Origin: Desmodesmus armatus
Taxonomy: Eukaryota; Chlorophyta; Chlorophyceae; Sphaeropleales; Scenedesmaceae
Length of the DNA stretch: 64,000 nucleotides
Direction: 5' to 3'
NCBI GenBank assembly: GCA_007449985.2
Contig: VIIQ02000006.1
Span: forward strand, 496,001 to 560,000
Part shown: positions 1 to 11,400 of the stretch, one piece after another
How positions within the stretch are numbered: the stretch's first letter is position 1
Layout of the letters: each line of letters opens with the position of its first letter
Notes under the pieces: model-generated
Databases searched by the model: none
The model's input: the letters and a program-made list of their open reading frames with translations, nothing else
Told to the model about the DNA's origin: nothing
Program-made: the position numbers and the translations under genes

Positions 1-449
1 TGGTGGTGGTGGACCCAAGCGCTGGTTAACTGCGCCATGCCAGCTGAATCATGCTGCCCGTCCTGACTACATGCCAGTGCCTTGCTGGCAGGCACCATGC
101 AAAAGCAATGTGTACTGCTGCGGGGTCGGAAGGTACACAAGCCCAGGATCTGCCCGATGCCGTCTGCATTTCTGCAGGTGCAGCCAGTAGTGCTGCATTG
201 CCGCATCGACCACAGCACCGCAGGCAGCACATGACAGACAGCATGACCCAGACTGGGTGGACAGGTGCAGTCAGGGCGACCTGCCGCCCTTGGCTGCCTG
301 GCCCAATGACGTCTCCAGAATCCTGGTACTGCAATTTCAGGCATGATGGTGATCGACAAAAATACGCTGGACCAAGCACCCAGCTGCTATACAGCTGGTA
401 CCCAAAAGTGCTGAGGAGCTGCTGCCTATTGCCAAGTGGCAGTGCCTAC

Positions 450-1297
450 CTTGCTTGGCAGGCTGTATTTGCGCGTGCTGTGACGCCCGCGCGGCTCTGA
501 CTACCTCGTCCCAGTTCAAGCCCTGCTGCGCTGCTGCTGCCTGCAAAAGGACAAAAAAACAACGATGAAGAGACCTTATCAGAACAGGGCAGCTTCGCTG
601 GAAAGGAGATTGACAGATTGACAGCTGTGCTGGTCAGCTGGACCCACTCACCATATGGTGTTAACTGTATGTAGTGAGCAGAGATAGCTGTGGGCATGCA
701 GCAGCTGTCAGCGTGGTGACCGGTCAGCCCTGTGTGCTGGCCCAACTTGCCGGGCTGTCGCCGGCCAGCCCAACATTCTGCCTAAATGACGCATGCGACC
801 CTATGGCCCCTCCCCCGCCTCTTCTCTCCCCTGCCCCTGCCCCTGCCCCTCCCCCTCTCCCTCCCTTCCGGCCCACCTTGGCATACGCCTCTGCCTTTTC
901 CCGCAAGCCTGCCTCATCCACTGTCCGCATCATCCGCTTGCTCCGCAGATGCGACTCGTAGACGGGCGGCCTGAGTATGAAGGCTTCCTCCCCGTAAATC
1001 TGCTTCCAGTTCACAGTGCCGTTGGGGCACTCAGCTGCTTGATGCCCAACCTGGAACGCAAAGTGACAGGCACGCAGCCGTCCCAGGTAGATGCCTTATC
1101 ATACAGATGGATTTGAAACGCCTCTGTTCAGCGCTGTTGTGCAGCAGCAGCCCTGGAACCATGACACTGGCATGCCGATGCATCTACTGTTGCCGCTGCT
1201 GCAGCTTGCTGCTGCCCCCTTGCCTCACCTGCCCGCACAGGTTGCAGCCCCTCGGGTCCCAGTTGGGGTCTCTGCGTAGTTTATGGTGCATCTCCAT
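450..1297 (-). CDS. CCHC zinc-knuckle protein, 5' part (3' end not located)
   Basis: Three exons on the minus strand join in frame: 1297-1229 (from the ATG), 1050-877 and 540-450. All have GT donors and AG acceptors; phases are 0, 0 and 1 at the last visible donor. The knuckle is built across the first intron: CNLCGQ ends exon 1 and VGHQAAEC opens exon 2, giving an exact CX2CX4HX4C. It is followed by PNGTVNWKQIYGEEAF and a basic segment (YESHLRSKRMMR). Exon 3 encodes GLNWDEVVRAARASQHAQ. CCHC knuckles usually bind single-stranded nucleic acid; plants have similar short proteins of unknown role, so no precise function is claimed. The gene either ends within 1-449 or runs off the left edge; no convincing last exon was found there. 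It is divergent from RME-8. Confidence 0.78.
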
Positions 1298-1795
1298 GGC
1301 GCCTGTTTGCTACTGAAGCTGAAAACCTTCAACTTTGCCCCTAGATCGGTTCTGCTGATTGCGTGCAGACTTCCACAGCAACGTGTACTTGGACGTGCGC
1401 AAGACTTGTGTCGGGTAAGTATCGTTGTTGTTGGTGCCTTCCCTCTTAGGTACCGTTGGCGTACCCTGCAGGTCCCAAGGTTCTGGTTCCTGCTGGGCAA
1501 GAAGGGTCGCACATCATTCAAACTCCTTGATAACATGGCTGTTAACCCGATGCCTAAACCAGATCACCTGTAGTGTACGCAGTTCAGTTGAGTCAGTTGC
1601 ACAGATCACCAGCCTAGCTGTCCTAGTCTGTTGCACATCCAGACCTGAATGCAAAGGGTGTAGGCAGGTCTGCAAGAGGCATCTGTATCCTTTTACAGGC
1701 ACTGTGTGCAGCACACCTGTGGCAGCAGGCTTTGCACTCGCATGCCACGGTTTCAATGAGCCCTGACACCCCTGGGCAGTGTCAGTGTCAGCAAC
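1298..1795. promoter_or_regulatory. Divergent intergenic region between the zinc-knuckle gene and RME-8
   Basis: About 500 bases lie between two divergent start codons, so both promoters and 5' UTRs should be here. No TATA box was convincing. A short plus-strand reading frame at 1370-1573 is compatible with a GTAAGT donor and a pyrimidine-rich acceptor (1410-1449) and ends in a TAG. It has no obvious upstream exon and could be part of the RME-8 5' UTR or chance. Confidence 0.4.
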
Positions 1796-2389
1796 ATGGA
1801 CCTCATCAGGCGTAAGGCCAAACCGCAGCTAAAGCCCCCAGACACTCTCAGCCGCTTCGTGGTCACCAAGCATGCCTGGTATAAGGCCTACAAGCGCATC
1901 TTCTGCATCACACCCACCGCCATACACACCCAGAACCCTGAGCGAACCCTGGTGCTCACCAACAGCTACAGCTTTGTGGGGGACTCAGACATTGAGTCTG
2001 TCACACTCGGCAGCGATGAGTTCGAGTTTGTTGTCAGTGCAAGGCAGGACAAAAAGGTACGCAGCATTCAAAACACCTCCAGGGCATCTCACCACCAGCT
2101 TCCTACAGAGAGCTGGCATGCATGGCATTACAGTCACCCGCACAACAGTAGCTCGCCAACCATGCTGTGCTGTGCTGTATTGCTGTGTGTGCACAGAGCA
2201 AGTTCAAGGCGCTGAAGTTCAGCTGCAAGCACAGGCAGCTGCTGCTGACAGACCTGTTCCAATGCATGGCAGCGGCCAGTGCAATGGGCAGGTGCCTGCT
2301 GGCTGCCAAGGTGCTGGGGTGAGTGTGCCAGCACAACACAGGCTGTGGCAGATTGACACACACTGCATTTGCGGCAGCTGGTGGCATAC

Positions 2390-2423
<34 letters not shown>

Positions 2424-5400
2424 GTGATGCCTTGAGGCGTCAGGACCACACCAGAATGTCCTGGTGTCATACCAACTGCAGGCTGCAGGCTGCATGGTGC
2501 AGTGCAGGCAGGATGACGCACTGCAACACTGGCGGTGCTGCCAGCAGACCTAGCTAAACATCAGGGTCAGCATTCTGTTGCGCAACAGCAGCAGCAGCAG
2601 CAGCCTGGCTACAGCTGACCCGCACACACCGCACCCGCAGCAAGTGGTGAATGCACACAAGTGTAAGCAAGCTGTTCCAGTACGCCAGCATTGCAGCATG
2701 TTGTGTGTCCCCTCCTGCAGGCCCAGCCAGGACTTCACAGCCCACAAGTGGTCCAGGAGCTCGGCGGTGTGGAAGCCTGTGGTGCTGCGAGTGACTGCCT
2801 TTGGCCTGGAGGCACTGTCACCACAGTCAGGTAATACTGCTACTGCATCCACCAACAGCATCAGTGCAGCTCCTGCAGCCTAAAGCTGTGGCCAAAGGGT
2901 GTGCAATAGCACTGCCAGGATCAGCAACGGCAGCAGCAGCGCCAGCAGCAGCAGCATCACGACGGCGGCAGCAGCATCAATGGGCAGTTGTCGAATGCTA
3001 AGCGGGTGGCACATCATGGGGAGGTTTTCATGCATGAAGGCACTCTTGGGATTCAAGGGGAGGGGAGTGAAGTGGTGTTGCTCAATGTTGTCACTTGGAC
3101 AGCTGCCCCCGCATTACCAGAGCAGCACTCAGCACAGTCCCTGCCATCACACCCCTGCCGCCCCTGCCTACGGGCATAGGCACCTGGGGTACGTTGGGGA
3201 CGTTGTGACCACTATGAGGTCCCACACGGTCTCCTCCTCAACTAACGCTCAGTGCCTGGCATTTTTGCGCCGTCTCTCTCCCTCTCTGCCGCCCGTGCAC
3301 GCTGCCACAGGTGCTGTGCAGTGGCACGTGGACTACCACAGGCTGAGTGCACCAGGCATCATGACCCTAGCAGCGTATGCACCGCCGGTAGGCAGCACGG
3401 CCAGTGCGCAGGACGGCGTGTTTGCTGTGATGCTGAGGGATGGGCGCAGCAACCCGCGGATCTTTGCGGTGCGTGGCAGGGAGTCGCTGCTGGGGCAGAT
3501 GCAGCAGGCGGCCAGGAAGAAACTGGCGGTCAGCATTATTGGTGAGTGTCGGCGGGTGGACGGGTGTGCTGCTGCTGATCTGTGTATGGGGTGTGTGTGT
3601 GTGTGGGGGGGGGGGGGGGAGATGCAGCAGGCGGCCAGGAAGAAACTGGAGGTACACCGCACATCCAGCAGCAGCAGCAAGACGTACCCTTGCATCTGCT
3701 ACCACACGAACACACCCAGGGGTAGCAGCACGCCTCTGTCATGCCCCTCACAACATCTGACAGTCTTGCTGCCACCCCGCCACCCTCCTGTACCCCACCT
3801 ACTGAGGGCAGTTGTCCTCGGACAAGACTTAGACACCTCTCTTGACATTTTGTCAGTCCAGTAAATCCTGCCCCCCCCCTCCCCCGCGCCCTGTATCCTA
3901 TGCAGTCGACACCACCGGGCGCAGCAGTGTCCAGGAGCTGCTGCATGCTGTGAGTGTTGCTGAGCGCAGCAGCAGCAGCGAGGCACAAGAGATGCCCCTA
4001 GGCCAGTGGGAGGTGGAGGCGTTCAGGGGCAGGGCTGACGTGCTGCCCCCACAGCTGCTGATGGCCAGTCCGGCGCAGAGTGCAAGAAAACTCAGTGTGG
4101 AGGCCTTGGCGGGCATGACTGATGTGCTGGTGATGTCAGGTAAGTACTCACCCACTGCGGGGTGGGGTAGAGGGACTGAAGGGAATTTGTTAGGAGGGCT
4201 TGCGTGTTTGTACCAAGCACTATCCTAGTGGTGGCGAGAACGCAAGCCATGGCCACTCTCAGGTAAATATCCACCTGGCTTTTGCAGTCCAGTAGAAACA
4301 CAGGATTCATGATAGCTATCAGCAACAGGACAATGTGCAAGGGTATACAGCGAACCAACATCAGGGTGGAGGGTTTGAGGGTGGAAAGCCTTCCCTGCTT
4401 TTTACGCATCCCCCTGCCTTGCCCGTGCCCCACTAGGAGCAAGAATGTCCCACGCATCAGCCTCAAGACATCCACTGTCGGCAGCGATCATCGATCTTTC
4501 CCCCCACTACACACCTTCACATACCTTACATAGGTGGCAACACCGTCCCCCGCCGTCTGGTGGTGACCATCAGCAGCCTCATCACCCGCCGTCGGCAGCA
4601 ATCGCCTAGTTCACATCCCCGCTTCCACTCATGTCCTGCGTCCTGAATATCACTCTCAGCGTGCTCTCGGCCTTGCTGCTGCCCCCCCCCCCCCCCGCAC
4701 ATGTTTTGCCAGGTGGCAACACCGTCCCCCGCCGTCTGGTGGTTACCCCCAGCAGCCTCATCACCCGCCGTGTGGACTCCCACGAGGTGGTGCTGCGCCG
4801 CCCCCTCACAGCCGTGGCAGCAGTGGTGCGCTTTGCCGACGACCCCAAGCTGCTGGCCGTGGAGTGGGAGGACGGGGCGCCGCCCTGCCAGTTTGTGACG
4901 CCTGCACGTGATGCTGTGCTGGCAGCGTTGCTGAGCGCGGCACAGGCGGCGTCGGGGCGCCCCATTGCAGTCATGCCAGGTGGGTTTGTGGTGTTCGCAG
5001 TGACCTTGTCCTGTTGGCTCTGTTGATTGAGGGGGACTTGCGCGCCAAGCATGACTACCATGTGCGGCAGAGCACATTCAAGAAGATCATACATTCAAGC
5101 AGGAAATGAAGAGTCACAACACATTGACTTCATGGGTTGCTTCCAGAAGTGCCAGCTGGCATGTCAGCTGCTGGCTCGGTGTACAGCCTTGCGAACGGGT
5201 TGACTGCAAGAAACACAAGTCGGCCAGGGTCCTGTATCAGTCCGGTGCAACTGCAAGACCGGCACTGCTTGTCCCAGTCAATGCCTTCGGCTGTGGCGGT
5301 GCGCGGCTTCCATGTCACCTGGCACCGTCTCCCATCTGCTGCTGCTGGTGGTGTTGGTGCCTCGCCCTGCATGTGCAGGCTTCACTTGCCCTGGTGACGT

Positions 5401-8400
5401 GATCGTGACGGACCACAAACATGCCAGCCACGCCCCTGCCAGTGAGCCTGAGCCTGAGATGACCCACCTGTACCTGGCGGAGCTCAACAGCAGGGGGAGG
5501 GAGGTGGCGCCCTGCCTCAACGGCTCAAGCATGATGTTCTACCAGGTGAGGGGGCAACGCAGGGATACAGTACAGTACAGGGCAGTACAGTACAGCACAG
5601 TACAGTACAGTGGCCTATTGCTTGACGGACCCCTGTCTCTCAGGTCGGGTCCAACACTGTGTATGTACTGCTACATTGCACTGCTATGCTCTGGACCTGA
5701 GTCAACACCACAGCTTATTGCAAAGTCGCCAGTGTGTTGAAAAAGGACAGCCAGGTCAGCAGCGGCTCATGTTGATCGTTTGCTGTGCTGCGCTGCCACG
5801 TGCCTCACCTCATCCAACAGAGCCACATCAGCTTCAGCTCCTCCCCCAAGGGCAACACCATACAGCCCAGCCTCCTGGACAGCCCCCTGCCAGCAACTAC
5901 GGCCTCCGCAGCAACCCTCTCAACCAGCCCTGCCAGCAGCACCGGCAGCAGCAGTGCAGCCGCCGCAGCTGCCGCAGCCGCCAAGCTCTCCCTGGGCACT
6001 GGTGCTAGCGCCATGTCCGCCCATCTACGAGCTAAGGGGGGTGCAGAGGGGGGGCTCAGCCCTCAGGATGCAGCAAACCTGATGTTGGAGTGTGTGTATG
6101 AGTTCAATGCGTGTGTGCCGTATGCGGGGGTGTCTGCTGTGGGTGCTGGTGAGGGCTTTGAGCTTGAGCCCCTGGCGGTGACTGCGGTGCTGGCACTACT
6201 GCCTGAGGAGCTGCAGCCGGGGCTGCCACCACCTGCGTTGGCTCCTGATGACGTGAAACAGGTAAGCTAGCTTAGCTGCTGCTGCCTGCTGAAGGAGTCG
6301 CAGTGCTTGGTTGGTGTTCTTCAACAGCAGTTGTCGTGGCATGCTGCATGCCTCCCAAGCTGCCGTGTTGCAGAGTCTAGCATCAAAGAGGAGTGGTCCC
6401 ACGTGTTCACTTTGTTGGAGTGGAGTGGCTCTTGCGCATGTGTGGATAGCTCCACCTCTCCATACAGTTTCCAGGCCTGTGGCTCTCGGCACAGCATGTG
6501 CACCTGTCCCGTTCCCCCCTTCCTAGCTTCAGTCCGATTCAAGTGGTGCTCACAGGTTGCCATGCTGCTGCTCAGCACACCGTTAGTATGTGAAGCTGTT
6601 TCGTGACCCTTTGCGCGGTTGGTACTGACGAGTCATCTTATGACTGTCGACAAGTAAGCTGCTCTGGGTGGCGGCCAACAAGTACGGCACTCTGTGTCCA
6701 CCAGTCTGCGGTGTGCCTGTTTGTCTTGGTCATGCCATTCTGACTACCAGTACATGGTGTGCCTGTGTGTCCTGGATGTGTCCAGGCGGTGGCGGTCCTG
6801 CACTGCCTGCAGCGCCTGGCGGGCCACCCCCTGCTGGCTGAGCAGCTGCTGAATGCACCAGGGGCGCTGGGCAGGCTGTGGGCTTGCCTGGGCTGCGGGG
6901 CAGACCACATCGTTGCTGAGGGAGCCCGGCTCCTGGTGCGCCTGTTTGCTCCTGCACCCGCCCGACATGGCGCACCGCCTTGGAGGCTACTGAGAGGTGA
7001 GGCCAAGGTGCTGCTGCTCTCCCTCCCCAACTCACGCATGCACTCACTTACTCCCACCACCCATCGCTCTTTCCTTGCTCACCACTTGCCATGCCTGGGC
7101 TTGCTGTCGTACAAGTATGTGGGCTGTGCAAATTCCTTGGGTGCAGCTGCCTCGTGCAGTTGTCATGCCATGGGTCCACCCACCAGGGCGCTGCAAGGCG
7201 CTTCCGTTGCCTGCCTTGTCTTATCTCAGCTAAGTCCCAGGGCCGGAACCATGCATCAGACTGCTCGCACGCCCTGTTCCTGTCCAAGGCTGTCTAATTT
7301 GTGGAAAGCTCCACCAGTGGCCCACCCTGTGTGCCTACGTGTCCTGCAGCTGCCTCCCCCCTGGGTTCAGAGGAGGTGTACCTCACCAACACTCGTGAGG
7401 ACAACCAGTTGGCCAAGACCGCGAAGATGCTGGCTTTCCCGCCCAATAGTCAGGCAGACAGGCTGGCGGTGCTGCTCAAGCCGCTGGCTGCTCAGCCTCC
7501 GGTGTCACACCTCACCAGCATGGCCCTACTGGAGGCGGTGGCTGCTTTGGCTGTAGGTGAGGACAGCAGGGGGGCTTGTGCAGTACTGTGTAGTGCAGTG
7601 CAGTACAATGCTGTCGCAGACAGGGTACAGTACGATGCGGGGTGCCACAGTGGCTGTAGGTGAGGACAGCAGTGGGGCTTGTGCTGAGATGTTGCTGCTG
7701 CTCAGGTAGTTGAGGTTGTGTAGTTGAGGACAGCAGTGGGGTTTGTGCCGACATTGAGTGGTGGGTGGGGACAGCAATGGGGCTTCTGCTGACAGTTGTA
7801 GTACTGTGTAGTGCAGTGCAGTATACTATAGTACAGTGCTTTCGAAGATGGGATGTAGTACATTACAGGGGTTTCGAGCAGGACACAGTCCCTTCAACAC
7901 TCGCAAGCAAACCATGGGCATGTGAGTTTTCACCCTCATGGGAGTTGTGATGCTGCGCTGCTGGGGAATGGAGTGGCAGCTCAGGCCTGCGTTGGTGGGG
8001 GGTAACACTCAGTTTACTTGCTGCTGTCGTTGCAGCACCAAGTGCACCAGCTGAGGCCAGTATGAGGGCCTGCGTGCACAACACCCTGCTGCCAGCGTGA
8101 ATGGCACAGCACCCTGAAACGCAACTGCATGTGCTGCCACGCAGAGTCTCCCCCTGTGCCTTTGTCCTTGCAGAGTTCAAGATCGAGAGCTTGCGTATTG
8201 TGGAATAAGATTGTCCGCCCGCTGTGCTGTGCTGTGCTGTGCTGTGCTGTGCTGTGCTGTGCTGTGCTGTGCTGTGCTATGGCTGCCGCAGACCCAGGGG
8301 CTCGCACCACAGACCCCAGCTTGCAGGATGCAGTGCTGCAGGCAGCCGCTGCCCTTGGCCGGCCATTGTTCGTGCTGTTCAACCATCCTGCTGCCAGGGT

Positions 8401-11400
8401 GGCAGACGGCACTGCTGTCGTTATGAGGGCCATAGCAGAGCGAGGGGCTGCAGCGGCAGCACCCATGCGTGATGCTGCGCTGAGGGAGGGTGCCATCCTG
8501 CACCACCTGCAGCTGGCCCTGTTTGCCTCAGGTGGGACTGTGCGCTGCTGCTGCTGCCGTTTGCACGCAGCTAGACAAGGGACCCAAGTCCCTGAACCAA
8601 CCTGGGACCATGTTTGATACTCGTCAGCAGTTGGGTCAATGAAGTACTGTACAGTACAGCACATGCAGTACAATGCAGTGCTGTACAGGGTGTGGGTGAC
8701 AGAGTCCCATACCCAGCACTAGCCGGCAAGCAAGGGGCTCATAGGGATTCACTATAATGCACTCCACCAACAAGAGTGCATCATATTTCAAGCCACACAC
8801 CCATCAAAGCTTCCAAACTCTGAACAGTCAAACCGTCATGTGGAAACCTCAACATCTTGACTAGCCAAACCGTCACGTGTGTAGACACATGGAGTGCATC
8901 CAGCCAATGCATGTGTGTATTGCTGGTGCAGGTGACAAGGCAAAGCTGAGCCAGGAGCTGGTTGCTTCTTGGGCCGACAGCTACCCGCCAGCACTGACGC
9001 TCCTGCAGCACATCTTCCCGCCAGGCCTGGTGCGCTACCTCAATGCACCACGTCCGGCAGCAGAAGCCAAGCAGCAACAGCAGCAGCGAGCGGCAGCCCA
9101 GGCAGCAGGGGTAGCAACAGCAGCACAGGGTGTTGTGCCAACAGCCGCGTCCGCCACGTCAGCAGCACCAGGCGGGGTGCCTGCTGCCCCTGCAACATAC
9201 AACAGTGTAGCTGGGTATGGGGGTGCAAGCACACCAGGCCATCCTGGGGCACCATCACCCGGCAGTGCGGGGACTGGTATGCAGCAGCAAAGTGCGCAGA
9301 CAGCATCTCAAGCAGTTGCCGGCTTGCCGGCTCTACCAGCAGCAGCAGCAGCCAGTGCGCAGGGTACACTCACTGCTGCTGCTGTTGGACAGGGAGTACC
9401 AGCAGGTGCTGGTAACCCTGTGGCAGCAATGCCAGGCAGCACAGCAGCGGTGGCGGCTACACCGCATGCGCTGGCAAATGGCAATGCCTCGCATGCTGTT
9501 GTCAGTAGCGGCACGCCTGGAGCACTGCAGCAGACCCTGGCCCAGCAGCAGCAGCAGCAGCAGTCCATGCAGCAGCTTCATACACAGGTCACACCAGGAC
9601 AAGCCAGGCAGCTGCCACAGGTGATCGGATCTCCTTTTTGGTGCTGCCATAAGTAAGGGGGCTAGATGCTCTGGTCTACCTGTTTCACAGGTCTGCTTCT
9701 CAAGGTGTCTACAGACACTGCCGTGGCACGGGCACACACTTTGCTGGGGTCTTGCTCTCCCCTTCTTCTTCTAAACACTCCCTACCTGATTTCACACCCT
9801 GCCAGCTTAGCCTGCAGCGTCGTGTCCTACTGTCCGTCAATCTGGCTGGTGCAGGCTAGTGGTGGGCTGAAGGGCAACTGGCACTTCTTCTGGGCAGCAG
9901 CTGTGAAGGACCACTGCCATGCAGGGCTGATATGGAATGAGTCCACCAGGCGTGAGCTGCGTGATGTGCTGGAGCGTGAGGAGGCAGGGCTCAGGGCAGC
10001 ACGGACACGGGTCGCCAAGGTGAGGAAGGAGCGTTGTACGGTTGATGTGTTCGGGGTTTTGCTGCTAGTGATAGGGGACGTGGCAGTACATGCAAGCCTC
10101 TTCATCAGCTCACCCTGCCTCCAAGTGCCGCACATGTATCAGACTGCCTGCTGCAAAGCCGACGGCTGCAGCCCATATGCATGGCATGCCCCGCTGATTT
10201 GTGTTAAAGATAGATCAATGAGAATGCTGCTTGAAAGCACACACAGGCAAGCATACAGCCCAAGTCGGTTGAGGCATCATGCATGCCTGGCGCACCTCAA
10301 CGCCCGCACTGCCACTGTATCCCCTCCACTGGTCCTTTTCGGAGGAGAATTCTTGAGAGAGACTGCGGTGCAGCCAAAAGAGTAACAGCGTGAGTAATAA
10401 TTGTGCAAACCATCCAGTCAGTCCTGTTGTGTGTGCTGGTGTGCAGGGTGGTGGCGGCTGGCCCAGTTGGAACTGGGAGGAGTTCAGTGTGAGCTACCCC
10501 AGCCTCAGCAGCCAGCTGTGCATCGGTGGAGTGTATGTCAGACTGCTGCTGGAGGGAGGCGACGCAAGTGGGTGCTGCCCGGGGGGGGGGGTGCCAGTGA
10601 TCGGCACCTTTGGCTGTTGGTCAATGGGCCCCTCTGTGTCTGGCTGCATTCTTGTCAAGGATGCGCAATGGCTGCCTTTCAAACAGTCACGCGTATGCAC
10701 ATACCTGCTGGACATTAAGTTCAGGACGCCAGGTGATCACCCTGTAAAAGTGACAGGCTCAGCTGCGTGTTCCGCTGCCCTCTGCTGCTCGGTGTCCTCC
10801 TCCTGCTGTTTCCCGCTGCAGCTGCTGTGCAGAAGCTGGCCAACCCAAAGGAGTTCTTCACAGCCGCATACCACGCCCTGCTGTGCTGCACAGACACAAC
10901 AGGCAGCACCGACACAACACCCGACAGCACCACCGGCAACAGCACAAACAGCCCCCCAAAGCCCAGCAGCAGCTCAGACAAAATCACCCAGCAGCTTTGT
11001 GTGAAAGCCATGGCCGCTGCTTACAGCGCCCATGCAGGCACTATTGGTCCCTTTGAAGGCATACCCCACCTGCTGCAGCTGCTGGACTCGACACAGCAGC
11101 GCAGCCTGCGGCACGGCTTGCTGCTGCTGGTGCAGGCGCTCCTGGCGCCAAAAGCTGCAGGGGACCTTTCCGCCCTGAACATGCCTCCTGCTGCTTCAAG
11201 CAGCAGTAGCTTGCCCAACGTATCTGGCAACAGCCATAAGGCCGCAGGGGGCCTGTCCATCAACACAGCAGCAGCGGCGGCAGGTGGTGGTAGGGCGGCG
11301 GGGACAGCAGCAGTGGGTGCCGGGCGTGGTGTGAGGCTGTCACAGCTGCCGGCAGCACAAGCTGCTGCAGTAAAGGCAGCAAAGGCTAATGGGTACCTGC

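Noticed and set aside
8129..8617. Cys/Leu/Ala-rich reading frame through the GCTGT repeat
   Set aside because: The first part is just the translated pentanucleotide repeat; only the segment after the acceptor at 8291 is a real RME-8 exon.
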